A DNA stretch of 47,488 nt from Nitrospira sp. Its GTDB lineage: Bacteria; Nitrospirota; Nitrospiria; Nitrospirales; Nitrospiraceae. The DNA is taken from positions 1 to 47,488 of the forward strand of contig JAHBWO010000013.1 in the NCBI GenBank assembly GCA_019636945.1, written 5' to 3'. Of the stretch, positions 33,551 through 42,375 are shown piece by piece (within the stretch, counting starts at the first letter, position 1; the number at the start of each line of letters is the position of its first letter). Under the pieces are notes generated by a model. That model did not search any database and was not told the origin of the DNA. It saw nothing but the letters and a program-made list of their open reading frames with translations. The translations under genes were made by a program, and so were the position numbers.

Positions 33551-34537
33551 TCAGGACATCTTCCCCTTCAGTACCCGCTCCAACTTCTGATACCCGGCCT
33601 TGGGGCTCTTCATTTCCCTCATGGCTTCCTTGACGGTCTCCCATACCACCTTTGCCCATGAGATTGGATGGCCGATCTCTCTCATGCGGGCGCTCTGATA
33701 CCGCCAAAAGTCTTGACCCTTCATTTTCAGGACAGCACCGCCGAGGCGCCGATGGTAGCGTTTGAGGGCCCGTTTCAGAATCGCGTCCTGTTCAACCGTA
33801 TTGAGATACATCGGCCCATATTTGGATGCGTAGTCCACTTCAGCGACGGCGTCCATACATAATTCTTCCACTCTGGTGGTTTCTCGGCCGTGGTGAACTC
33901 GCCTGACGGAAAGAGTCTCGTGCACGAACCCAAAATCGTCATGTTGCAGATACTCATAGTTGGCGCAAATGTCACCATGCGGCTCGAGGACAGAATAGAA
34001 CGGATCATGCTTTCTTATGAGATCCGCCCTGTATAGATTGCTCGTAGGAGGACCGAAAATGGATAGGTCGTCCATCAACGATATCCGGCACGCTTCTTTT
34101 CCGGAAATCTTCTCGACACTGGGAGGCAACCCTTTCCACTGAACTTTGTCGCCTTCCAGTTGATATGCCCCGACAATGGCAATCGTCGGGTGCGCTTCCA
34201 TCAACCCTACCATCTTGCTTAAGCAATCAGGAGTGATCCAGTCATCGGCATCGACCATCTTGCAATACTTGCTCTCTGAGGACAGACTACGAAATCCGAT
34301 ATTGTAATTCTCCATCACAGTTACATGACGGTCGTTGCAGACCACCCGGATGCGCTCATCCTTGGCCGCATACTCCCGCGCAATTTCCAACGTGCTATCA
34401 GTGCTGCAGTTATTGACGATCACGTATTCCAAATTTCGATATGTTTGCGCCAAGACGCTCTCGATACACTCGGCAAGATATTTTTCCCCGTTGTACACGA
34501 TCGTGACGACCGTGACGAGCGGCGCATTCGGAATCAT
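33551..34537 (-). CDS. Glycosyltransferase family 2
   Basis: A GT-A glycosyltransferase of 328 residues: LVTVVTIVYNGEKYLAECIE, LEYVIVNNCSTDSTLEI, and CKMVDADDWITPDCL with the DxD metal site. It is of the WcaA/SpsA-like class with a C-terminal helical extension. AAGG eight bases before ATG 34537 supports the start. It lies between the flippase (69 bp) and the GT32 gene (138 bp). Confidence 0.93.
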   Translation of the reverse strand: MIPNAPLVTVVTIVYNGEKYLAECIESVLAQTYRNLEYVIVNNCSTDSTLEIAREYAAKDERIRVVCNDRHVTVMENYNIGFRSLSSESKYCKMVDADDWITPDCLSKMVGLMEAHPTIAIVGAYQLEGDKVQWKGLPPSVEKISGKEACRISLMDDLSIFGPPTSNLYRADLIRKHDPFYSVLEPHGDICANYEYLQHDDFGFVHETLSVRRVHHGRETTRVEELCMDAVAEVDYASKYGPMYLNTVEQDAILKRALKRYHRRLGGAVLKMKGQDFWRYQSARMREIGHPISWAKVVWETVKEAMREMKSPKAGYQKLERVLKGKMS

Positions 34538-34606
34538 TGCTCGTACCTTCCTGGACAGAGTCTAGTTGCTTGGTGTCACTTGAACTCTATGCCGCGCACT
34601 CGTCCG

Positions 34607-36076
34607 TCAACCCACTGCTCCCGTGAGATTCGGCCGGCCTTTCAGGCCTCGTAGGAGATCCAGATAAAATTCTTTCTGGCCCATAACGAATAACAGCATC
34701 CACAGATACACAGCGACCAGAATGCTTCCGCTGAATGACAGTCGAACAAGCGGAGTTAGTGATTGCGCATAGGCCAGACCTGCAAGATAGGCGAAAGCTG
34801 CAGCAATTATCGTCGAAAGAAGCGGACGTCCCACAGTTTGCAGAATATCCTTTGGAGAAATCATCGTGCCATGAATACACCAGGCGATATGGGGAACCAC
34901 CCACAAGGTCAGTGCGGCAGAGTAGGCGAACGCGACGCCGCGTGGGCCGTACGGCAAGCCAAGAATATACGCCGTGATCACCAACGGCGCGATCACCAGC
35001 GCAAGCTTCATGCTACGGCCAACCAGTCCGATCGAGACAAGCAGCCAGTACATCGGATTGATGAGTGCAAAGATGAGAATCGTCGGAGTCAATAATCGGA
35101 AGATCGGCGCCGCATCTTGCCACTTTGCTCCAAGGACAAGAAGGATGATGTCATCGGCAAACAGAGCGCAGCCAACAGAGATAGGCAAGGTGAGTGATAG
35201 GACCAACGCATAGCTCTTCAAAAAGTAGTTTTTCAAACGGTCTGGCTCATTCTGGAGTCGCGACAAGGCCGCGAATAGAACCCCTCCCGTTGCGGAATTG
35301 AGGTTTTCTGTGGGGATGCTCACGAGCTGGTAGGCTCTCCCGTAAATTCCAAGAGCTTCGGCCCCCCAAAATCGGCCAAGAAGCACCTTTTCTACATTAT
35401 AGGCTACATACACGACGAGGCTGTTTAGGGTGGCTGTGCTTCCAAAACGCACCATCGAGCCGATTTCCGCTCCTCGATGCGGCATTCCCGGAATCCACGT
35501 ACCGAGTGACCACAAACAAATGGTGGAGACCGCCGGCAGCGAGACCGCCATGCCGACAAGTGCCCAATATCCGAAACCGCTTAGAGCCATGCCGATCCCC
35601 ATGACGATGCTGATCAACAATGCAATTGTTTCGATCACTGACAGCGTGACAAAGCGCATTTGCCGCTGGAGAAGCGCCGAGTGCTGCACCCCGGCTGCGT
35701 TGAATAGGAATCCGGTCCCCAATGCTGCCGTCACAAAGAAAAGACGGGGTTCTTGATAGAAAGAAACGAGGATGGGCGCAACCGCCAGTGACAGACACCC
35801 CAGTATTGCGCCCACCGCCATATTGAGCCAGAACAAGGTCGACACTTCTTCGTGAGAGATCGTCGTCCGCTGGACTGTAGCCAGGGACAGGCCAGCATCC
35901 CTGAATAAACTGAACACTCCTGTCACCGCCGTGACCATCCCAACCAGACCAAAATCCTTCGGGTCCAGGAGTCGCGCCAACACTATCAGGGAGCCAAGCC
36001 GAAGGAAGAAGTTTGCTCCTTGGGAACAGACTTTTGCGAGGCCACCTCGAAGCGTCCTTTCCTTGAGATCTTTCAT
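34607..36076 (-). CDS. Wzx-type polysaccharide flippase
   Basis: A 489-residue membrane protein with about 12-14 hydrophobic segments, of the MOP/polysaccharide-synthesis family (WzxC-like). The start LKERTLRGGLAKVCSQGANF and LIVLARLLDPKDFGLVGM are family signatures. FGSTATLNSLVVYVAYNVEK, LLGRFWGAEALGIYGRAYQL and LFAALSRLQNEP follow. It moves the lipid-linked repeat unit across the inner membrane for the polymerase at 15020. The ribosome site at ATG 36076 is weak. Confidence 0.93.
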   Translation of the reverse strand: MKDLKERTLRGGLAKVCSQGANFFLRLGSLIVLARLLDPKDFGLVGMVTAVTGVFSLFRDAGLSLATVQRTTISHEEVSTLFWLNMAVGAILGCLSLAVAPILVSFYQEPRLFFVTAALGTGFLFNAAGVQHSALLQRQMRFVTLSVIETIALLISIVMGIGMALSGFGYWALVGMAVSLPAVSTICLWSLGTWIPGMPHRGAEIGSMVRFGSTATLNSLVVYVAYNVEKVLLGRFWGAEALGIYGRAYQLVSIPTENLNSATGGVLFAALSRLQNEPDRLKNYFLKSYALVLSLTLPISVGCALFADDIILLVLGAKWQDAAPIFRLLTPTILIFALINPMYWLLVSIGLVGRSMKLALVIAPLVITAYILGLPYGPRGVAFAYSAALTLWVVPHIAWCIHGTMISPKDILQTVGRPLLSTIIAAAFAYLAGLAYAQSLTPLVRLSFSGSILVAVYLWMLLFVMGQKEFYLDLLRGLKGRPNLTGAVG

Positions 36077-36269
36077 TGGGAATTTGCGGACGGGCTCAAG
36101 TTGTCACCGACTGCCTTTTGGATTTACTCCGAGTAAGAAATAGTCAGATAGGCTCTTAGGCAATCCCAGTAACGGTAAGCCGTTAACGGCTGTTCGCTTC
36201 CAATCACTACGCCCTCGCTGTCCACAAGAGGGCCCTAACAATGTGGTGTTACCGTCGTTATGAGGAAGG

Positions 36270-37340
36270 TCATTCCGGCCGATTTCGCAACGTGCTTCCT
36301 GTTTCCTCCGAAACACGTTCGAGCCAAATTTCTCGCCACCATGTGTAGATACTGCGCGGACAGAACATTCGGCAATCACTATATCGTGCCTGACACCAGA
36401 CTCCTTCCAGCAAGATAGAACTGTTGGTCAACGTAATGAGTTTCCCAGTCCTCTCATCGAGAAACTTATTGAGCCTTGTTTTGACTCGGTAAGTACCGCC
36501 GCAATACGGCACGGCCTCAGCATCAAAGTAGAGACCCCGATTCTTATTCTCCGCATTGAGCGTGCCGAGTATTTCTTTGTACGATTTGACCCGCACCAGC
36601 TCGCCAGGTTGAAGGTTCAGCGAACACTCCGGCGTGGGATGACCCGATGATATCATTCCACTTCGTCGAGGAAACGGAATGCCGCCCCGGAAAGATTGAA
36701 ACCGATCGTATAGCCAACGGAGCGGCCGACCGAGCCCAATCCCGGCTTGGATCACGTTGAAATACGCCGCATAGGCGAGACCGCGCAGCATCCTACCCAT
36801 CGTCACATTTGCCGAGGCATAATCCTCCAGATACTGCCGGACATCCCACCAGGGCAGGAAGGTACCGCAGAAGGGTAATTGAATAGCTTGACAGCGATAC
36901 GTTGGTCCATCAGTTGCTTCATGACCTTCGCAAGACCTTGCCTTCCATACATCCATCTCGGTGCAGGCGGCTGAGGAGGTTCCTTGAGCGCCATTCAATC
37001 GGTTCGATTCCGGGGATTGCTCATTGACTGTTGCCGTTTCCGAAATCGGCCGCAGCCATTCAGTTTTCCAATAAATCAAACAAGCGGCTTGGCATCCCCC
37101 ATAGGCTTCCCCATCACAACGCAGATCTAAATGAACTGCCTGTGGCATTCTCAGCGACCGTACAGGATTCACCGTGTCGCACGCCTTATGCGCCCGCTTA
37201 TATACTTGGAACTGCTTTCCACAATACTGAAACATCTGCGGCATAAAGGGCAGCTCATCTAAACGCCCGTTCTTGTCGAGCGTGGCAAGAATTGCCTCCT
37301 TGCTCTTTACCTCGACCCAATCTCCGGCTTTCAACTTCAT
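36270..37340 (-). CDS. Protein with duplicated Cys-containing domain, function unknown
   Basis: A 356-residue protein that I do not recognise as an enzyme. It holds two copies of one domain. Copy 1 (~1-100) has AGDWVEVKSKEAILATLDKN, YCGKQFQVYKRAHKACD and LRCDGEAYGGCQAACLIYWK. Copy 2 (~238-345) has PGELVRVKSYKEILGTLNAE, YCGGTYRVKTRLNKFLDE, then VWCQARYSDCRMFCPRSIYT and WWREIWLERV. Conserved Cys spaced C-x(5-7)-C-x3-C suggest metal binding. The middle (~160-235) contains YLEDYASANVTMGRMLRGLA and a possible hydrophobic helix. GGAGG before ATG 37340 gives a firm start. It is adjacent to PIG-L (21 bp). Confidence 0.85.
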   Translation of the reverse strand: MKLKAGDWVEVKSKEAILATLDKNGRLDELPFMPQMFQYCGKQFQVYKRAHKACDTVNPVRSLRMPQAVHLDLRCDGEAYGGCQAACLIYWKTEWLRPISETATVNEQSPESNRLNGAQGTSSAACTEMDVWKARSCEGHEATDGPTYRCQAIQLPFCGTFLPWWDVRQYLEDYASANVTMGRMLRGLAYAAYFNVIQAGIGLGRPLRWLYDRFQSFRGGIPFPRRSGMISSGHPTPECSLNLQPGELVRVKSYKEILGTLNAENKNRGLYFDAEAVPYCGGTYRVKTRLNKFLDERTGKLITLTNSSILLEGVWCQARYSDCRMFCPRSIYTWWREIWLERVSEETGSTLRNRPE

Positions 37341-37361
37341 TGCCCCCTCCGCGTTCCCGGT

Positions 37362-38039
37362 CTATTCAAGCGCCACCTTCCTTGCATAGAAGGCCTCGGC
37401 GTACCTGGTTGCCTTGGGAGATTCGATACCCCGAATCCGGAGGAGTCCGTAGAAGGTATCCTCCGTGAACCATCCTTTACTTCGTTGGGTCGCGAATCCC
37501 TCCATGAGCAACCGAACTTTTTCCCGGCTGACTTCGTCTGTGAGCGGCACGTACAGATTGGGTTGACCGAGATCTCCGTCGTACTTTGGGATCTCGTACT
37601 CGAGAATCTGATGGCGACGATACGTATTCCACGTCAATTCACACACGATACGATGGTCTTGGTGGAGGTCATGACGATAATGGGTAAAAATGAGATCCGG
37701 ATCGATCACTTGTGGAAGGCTGTCGAAATACTCCTTTACTTCCTTCCCCTGATAGGGCAGATAGCTCTCCCTGAAAGCTTTGGTGATGATTTTCGTAGAC
37801 CCTGCTCCTCGAAGAAACGCGGCTGCAATTTTCACCGCTTCTCTTTTGCGATCTCCTCTCGCCGTCAAGACCACCCATACGACACGACTCCCAGGATGAG
37901 CCTGCAGCAGCTTGAGAATCGTCCCGCCACATCCGATCTCAATGTCGTCGGCATGAGATCCGATGCAGAGAATATTCAAGCTTCTGCGATCAAGCTGAAT
38001 CGGGATGCTGGTTTTCACGGGAATCAGCGATGCAAACAA
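37362..38039 (-). CDS. PIG-L/LmbE family deacetylase
   Basis: A 225-residue Zn-dependent N-deacetylase of the PIG-L family. LNILCIGSHADDIEIGCGGT is the metal motif (HxDD), VVWVVLTARGDRKREA follows, and FTHYRHDLHQDHRIVCELTW is the second His motif. It probably acts on a GlcNAc-type sugar or nucleotide sugar. The start appears to be TTG 38039, preceded by GGAG five bases upstream and 15 bp after the nucleotidyltransferase stop. It is one of four deacetylases in the locus. Confidence 0.92.
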   Translation of the reverse strand: MFASLIPVKTSIPIQLDRRSLNILCIGSHADDIEIGCGGTILKLLQAHPGSRVVWVVLTARGDRKREAVKIAAAFLRGAGSTKIITKAFRESYLPYQGKEVKEYFDSLPQVIDPDLIFTHYRHDLHQDHRIVCELTWNTYRRHQILEYEIPKYDGDLGQPNLYVPLTDEVSREKVRLLMEGFATQRSKGWFTEDTFYGLLRIRGIESPKATRYAEAFYARKVALE

Positions 38040-38054
38040 AAGAGCTCCGTATGG

Positions 38055-38858
38055 CTAAGAGGGGAAGTCTTTTCTCTCAGAACGAGGCTTCCATACTTCC
38101 CACGGCGCATCACCGTGCGAATACATGTCGTCCAAGGCCTGTTTATCCTTGAACGTATCCATTGAGGCCCAGAAACCGTCGTGCTTATGTCCGATCAGCT
38201 GCTTCTCTTTGATCAATCTCTGGAATGGTTCCCGAACCAGTTCCTCTCCCGGACCGATATAGCGGAAGATGTCTTTCTTGAAGATAAAGAATCCGCCGTT
38301 GATCCGAATATTGGTCTGGTTTAGGTCCTGAATCTTCTCGATCTCCTCTTGGCCATTTAACGTCACGATGTGATAGCTGAGACGCGGCTTGACACAGACG
38401 AAGCTTCCGACCTTATCTTCATTGAGAAATTGATTAAGTTGGGCAGGAAGCGGAAGATCCGTAAGGCCGTCGCTATAGTTGGCGAGGAACATCTCTTCCC
38501 CGTCCAGATACTTTTCCACCGCCTTCAATCGTTGACCTATGTTGGAAGTGAGTCCGGTGTCGGCAAATGTGATTCGCCAGTCGCTGATGTCCTTACTCAG
38601 TAAATCGAGCCGCTTCCCACCCTCGGAAAGCACGAAATCATTTGAAATGCCCTCTTCATAGCTCAAGAAGTATTTCTTGACGACATCGGCGGCATGCCCA
38701 AGACACAACACAAAATCCTTGTGTCCGAAGTGAGCGTAGTACTTCATCACATGCCAAAGGATCGGTCGATAACCGATGGGAACCATGGGTTTGGGAATCG
38801 TCTCAGAGTATTCTCTTAAGCGCATCCCAAAGCCGCCACAAAATAGTACGACTTTCAT
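38055..38858 (-). CDS. rfbF: RfbF-type sugar-1-phosphate cytidylyltransferase
   Basis: A 267-residue nucleotidyltransferase. MKVVLFCGGFGMRLREYSET is the nucleotide-binding loop (GGxGxRL), TIPKPMVPIGYRPILWHVMK the substrate-binding Lys region, and MFLANYSDGLTDLP the Mg site. FWASMDTFKDKQALDDMYS ends the fold, as in glucose-1-phosphate cytidylyltransferases. It would make CDP-glucose or a related NDP-sugar. GGGAGG upstream supports ATG 38858. No CDP-glucose 4,6-dehydratase (RfbG) is in the window. Confidence 0.88.
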   Translation of the reverse strand: MKVVLFCGGFGMRLREYSETIPKPMVPIGYRPILWHVMKYYAHFGHKDFVLCLGHAADVVKKYFLSYEEGISNDFVLSEGGKRLDLLSKDISDWRITFADTGLTSNIGQRLKAVEKYLDGEEMFLANYSDGLTDLPLPAQLNQFLNEDKVGSFVCVKPRLSYHIVTLNGQEEIEKIQDLNQTNIRINGGFFIFKKDIFRYIGPGEELVREPFQRLIKEKQLIGHKHDGFWASMDTFKDKQALDDMYSHGDAPWEVWKPRSERKDFPS

Positions 38859-39132
38859 AGAGTGAATCCTCCCAAACTATGGAACGGTCAGAAGATGAGT
38901 CTTCCAACGGCAGACTCGCCTGCTCGAAAACACCACATGCGCTAAGAGAACATTAAACCTGTTTAGTAAGTAAACGTGCGTGGAGACCGGGTTACCGAGA
39001 TGGAGCTTCGTTATCAGTAGATTAGGTGATCGGCAATTTGAAGCAGGATAGCGCCTCGCAAGATTCATTACGTTTCCGGAAGACCTTGCGAGATACTACG
39101 AGACCTCCGCATTGAAACAGGAGCAGGCCAGG
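38859..39132. other. Non-coding spacer upstream of the cytidylyltransferase
   Basis: A 274-bp gap on an otherwise tight strand. It may hold an internal promoter, but I find no convincing -35/-10 or -24/-12 pair. A short frame at 38877-39068 has no family character. Confidence 0.4.
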
Positions 39133-40167
39133 TTACGTGCTGAACAAGTGTCCGTATAACTCGACATACTCATCGATTGCCGCTTCAGCCGTGGGCAAGC
39201 GATAGAAATCCCGTTCAAATTTCGCTACGTCAAGAATTGTATAGTACGGTCGTGGCGCCAGAGGTTTGCCAGACTTTCTCCCAGCCTCAATCAGTTCATT
39301 CAGAAGGATAGGAGTAATTAAGCTGCGTGGTTTTCCTAATCTGTCCGCGAACCGTAGAGATATGTCATAGGGCGTAAGAGGATTGCGTGCGCTTAAATGA
39401 TACCTACCTCTGGTTCGCCTTTCAGGATCATGCATGGCTTCTTCAATCGCAAAGATGGCTTCTGCTATCGTTGCATCTGTGAGATGAGCAACATACATGT
39501 CATCTACTCTCGTAAACGGCTGACCCAGTTGAAGCTCAGAACAGGTTCTCTTGAAAAACCCACCAAGAGGTCCTTGCACTCCGTGCATCCGGACTATGAC
39601 CGACCCCTCACGATATCTTTCCAGGACTTTTTGTTCCCCCAGAACCTTTGTCAGGCCATAGAACGTCGGCATCATAACCGTATCAGCATAATTCACTGCA
39701 CCAGTGGGGTCCCTAGGTACTTTGAGTTCGTCTTCTTCTGTATACTTCTTACCATGGACGTTGTCTCCAAATACGGACTCACTGGAAAGATGCAGTAGTA
39801 GTATTTCCACACCCTCTGCAGCAACTTCCGCACAAGCATCTGCCACAACTTCTGCGATACGGGTGTTGTTTTGGTATGCTGAGAGAGTTGTTGGCTCGGC
39901 TGCGTACCGTTGTCCTTCGACTCCATCAAGATCTGTTTCGCCAGCACAGTTTATTATCGTTCTGACTTTATTTCTTGCCAACCCTCTCACAAGGTCTCTA
40001 ACTTTGGCTCGATCAGTACAATCAACCTCTCGCACTACTTCGGCTAAACCTTCTGTTACCGGTAGATTGTTGTGGACTAAGCCGGTCAGTGTTGAACTTG
40101 GAGATCCATAACGGCGCAGAGCATCACCGACTTTCCCAGATATTCCAGTTATTGCGATATGTCGCAT
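39133..40167 (-). CDS. NAD(P)-dependent SDR epimerase/reductase (RmlD-like)
   Basis: A 344-residue extended SDR. IAITGISGKVGDALRRYG is the nucleotide-binding TGxxGxxG, INCAGETDLDGVEG the NAG-like loop, LHLSSESVFGDN the Ser position and FYGLTKVLGEQKV the YxxxK catalytic pair. HLTDATIAEAIF follows. It resembles sugar-nucleotide 4-ketoreductases such as RmlD. ATG 40167 (MRHIAITG) is the better start; ATG 40191 adds eight residues without a ribosome site. Confidence 0.85.
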   Translation of the reverse strand: MRHIAITGISGKVGDALRRYGSPSSTLTGLVHNNLPVTEGLAEVVREVDCTDRAKVRDLVRGLARNKVRTIINCAGETDLDGVEGQRYAAEPTTLSAYQNNTRIAEVVADACAEVAAEGVEILLLHLSSESVFGDNVHGKKYTEEDELKVPRDPTGAVNYADTVMMPTFYGLTKVLGEQKVLERYREGSVIVRMHGVQGPLGGFFKRTCSELQLGQPFTRVDDMYVAHLTDATIAEAIFAIEEAMHDPERRTRGRYHLSARNPLTPYDISLRFADRLGKPRSLITPILLNELIEAGRKSGKPLAPRPYYTILDVAKFERDFYRLPTAEAAIDEYVELYGHLFST

Positions 40168-40246
40168 AACTTTTCTTTGAGAGCCGCGCATATGGGCAAA
40201 GACTGAATATTCTTTAGGAGCGTCCCCTGCCCACCGCAGAATAGGT

Positions 40247-41602
40247 TTACCGACCAGACCCTACACCGGCCTCTTCGAGTTCAGAAACACGCAGACATTC
40301 TTCAAGCCATGTCTCGCCACGGAAATGTTTGTACTGCTCTGCACGGAGCCTATCAGCCAACCGGCCTGACGGCAGTTTTACATCGTCATATGTGATGACA
40401 TCATCTTTTTTGATATCTTTTTTGAGGATGCAACCTTCGACAAGCCCCTCAGGAAGGTATCGCCCCCTACTCATTTCATCCGTATTCACTGCCTCGCCAT
40501 ACGTCATGTACATGCCATAGTCATCAAGAACTTCGCCCGCTTTAAGGTCGCGCTTCGCCACAGTGCATACTTCGACCACTGGTCCCCCAAGTGGCTTAGC
40601 CAGCGAGTCGCGGAACAACGCCACTCGCGCGATGGCGTTTGGAGCTTCGAAATGCACGAGATGATAGGGGACAAAAAACGAATACAACGGTCCTTCACCC
40701 ATCTTATAGAGATTCAGGTAGTGCTGTTGTTTGGGATCCGGATGTTCGGCCAGGACAAAAGCCTTGGTGAGTGGCGTGCCCACAACGTAATCAATGATTC
40801 CGCCGAGCCGTCGAAGTTCGTCGATGTCATAGATCTGGCCGATCTTGAGGATGTCGCCTTTATACTCGGCCCCACGGGACATTCCTCTTGACCTCACCAC
40901 AAATCCGGTCGCATTCGCCACAATCGTTTGTTCACAGCTGATCTTCGTGCCGTCTGCAAAGCTCGTCACCATAGCTGGGTTCTGTCCCCAACGCTCTGCA
41001 AATCCCTTTTGGGTGGTGGGATTCCGATAGGGATCCTGGAGTCCCTTAATATTTCCGACAACGCGCGGAATCAGCCCCAACCCTTTCACCCATCGATAGA
41101 GATTCATCTGAAGTCCAGGCTCATCACCGTCGCAGGCGGACAGAATGACACCATACTTCTCCGCATAGACTTGAAGAATCGGACCGATCGTGGCGTCGAT
41201 CTCGGCGTTCATCAGCACAACGTCTTTCCCGTGTTTGAACGATTCGAGAACGATATGGGCGCCGAATTCGACCGAGCCGGTGACGTCAATGATAATATCG
41301 ATCTCTTCGGACCGCGCGATCAGAAATGCATCCTCGGTCACGACCGGCTTTCCGGCGCGAATCGCCTCATCCAATCGTTGCTGCGTCGTCGCCTCAACTA
41401 CTTCATCAAGCCCTGCGTAGGTATACACGTCGAAGGCCCGTTTCAGATGACGGTTCGACACCGCCGCCATCCGCATCCCAGGGACACTGTGAACGATCTG
41501 ATTGGTCAGTCCCTGGCCCATAAACCCAGCCCCGACCATTCCGACACGAATCGGTCTTCCTTCCGCTTCTCGGGCCTTGAGAGCACTGTCTACTAGAATC
41601 AT
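40247..41602 (-). CDS. NAD-dependent oxidoreductase with C-terminal SAF domain
   Basis: A 451-residue protein. The N-terminal Rossmann fold (IRVGMVGAGFMGQGLTNQI) resembles homoserine-dehydrogenase-like oxidoreductases. IDVTGSVEFGAHIVLESFKH and VLMNAEIDATIGPIL continue the core. Residues ~340-430 form a SAF domain (VCTVAKRDLKAGEVLDDYGM; GCILKKDIKKDDVITYDDVK). Homologues occur in EPS and branched-sugar loci. The reaction is not known to me; one on a keto-sugar is likely. AGGAGG gives a firm start. Confidence 0.85.
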   Translation of the reverse strand: MILVDSALKAREAEGRPIRVGMVGAGFMGQGLTNQIVHSVPGMRMAAVSNRHLKRAFDVYTYAGLDEVVEATTQQRLDEAIRAGKPVVTEDAFLIARSEEIDIIIDVTGSVEFGAHIVLESFKHGKDVVLMNAEIDATIGPILQVYAEKYGVILSACDGDEPGLQMNLYRWVKGLGLIPRVVGNIKGLQDPYRNPTTQKGFAERWGQNPAMVTSFADGTKISCEQTIVANATGFVVRSRGMSRGAEYKGDILKIGQIYDIDELRRLGGIIDYVVGTPLTKAFVLAEHPDPKQQHYLNLYKMGEGPLYSFFVPYHLVHFEAPNAIARVALFRDSLAKPLGGPVVEVCTVAKRDLKAGEVLDDYGMYMTYGEAVNTDEMSRGRYLPEGLVEGCILKKDIKKDDVITYDDVKLPSGRLADRLRAEQYKHFRGETWLEECLRVSELEEAGVGSGR

Positions 41603-41692
41603 ATCTGCCTCCTTGCACCAGAATCGTGCTCTAATCTTGCCGCTACCGTTAGTTGCCTTACGAGTGACTTCATGGCGTGAAGACGATCGATA

Positions 41693-42256
41693 CTACATGC
41701 TCATTTTCTGCTTCAGCTCCGGTTCGATGTCATCGAACAGTTTCCACAATGTATCCTTTTCTGAAATGCTCGCGACCGGAAGGGGCCACTGAAGTTTCAA
41801 CCGGGGATCGTCATGCCTTAGACCGCCTTCGCATCCGGGCGTATAGAATTCCCCGACCTGATAGCTTGTCTCGGTGCTGTCCCTCAGAGCTTGATAACCA
41901 TGTGCAAACCGTTCCGGCACATAAAGCGAGCGCTGATTGTCTTCGCTCAGTTCAACTGTGATGTGCTCAAGGTAGGTCGGGCTCTCAGGACGAAGATCGA
42001 CGATGATGTCGAGAATCGCTCCTCTCGTGCAACGCACGAGCTTGCTTTCCCCTGCCGGAGGAAATTGAAAGTGCATTCCTCGCAGGGTCCCTTTCTTCGC
42101 ATTGAATGCCACATTCGCTTGGGCAATGATACGTGTCAGCCCATGGGCCTCAAACTCTTTCTGGCAAAACGCGCGAGCAAAGAAACCGCGTGTGTCTTCT
42201 CGTCGCTCCAGGTCAATAATGTAAGCCCCTTTTAGCTTCGTTTCTGTAAAGATCAT
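41693..42256 (-). CDS. rfbC: dTDP-4-dehydrorhamnose 3,5-epimerase family protein
   Basis: A 187-residue cupin of the RmlC family. DTRGFFARAFCQKEFEAHGL, QANVAFNAKKGTLRGMHFQF with the catalytic His, KLVRCTRGAILDIIVDLR, and YVPERFAHGYQALRDSTE are all standard. It epimerises C3/C5 of a 4-keto-6-deoxy nucleotide sugar. RmlA, RmlB and a clear RmlD partner are not adjacent, so the substrate may be a CDP- or dTDP-sugar other than rhamnose. GGAG six bases before ATG 42256. Confidence 0.93.
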   Translation of the reverse strand: MIFTETKLKGAYIIDLERREDTRGFFARAFCQKEFEAHGLTRIIAQANVAFNAKKGTLRGMHFQFPPAGESKLVRCTRGAILDIIVDLRPESPTYLEHITVELSEDNQRSLYVPERFAHGYQALRDSTETSYQVGEFYTPGCEGGLRHDDPRLKLQWPLPVASISEKDTLWKLFDDIEPELKQKMSM

Positions 42257-42375
42257 TTCATGCTCCCCCTCTCTCCCTCTCCCGGCTTTCTATAGCCTCT
42301 GATCGCGCATGCACCCTCAGGGCGCCTGAGCTATTTGGTTGATAATCGCGAGACCCACTCCTACACAACATCACC

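Noticed and set aside
36104..36379. 91-codon minus-strand frame between the Cys-domain protein and the flippase
   Set aside because: It begins inside the Cys-domain gene in another frame, and I see no family features or ribosome site.
38877..39068. 63-codon minus-strand frame upstream of the cytidylyltransferase
   Set aside because: No family character and no ribosome site; the real gene has a strong GGGAGG further on.
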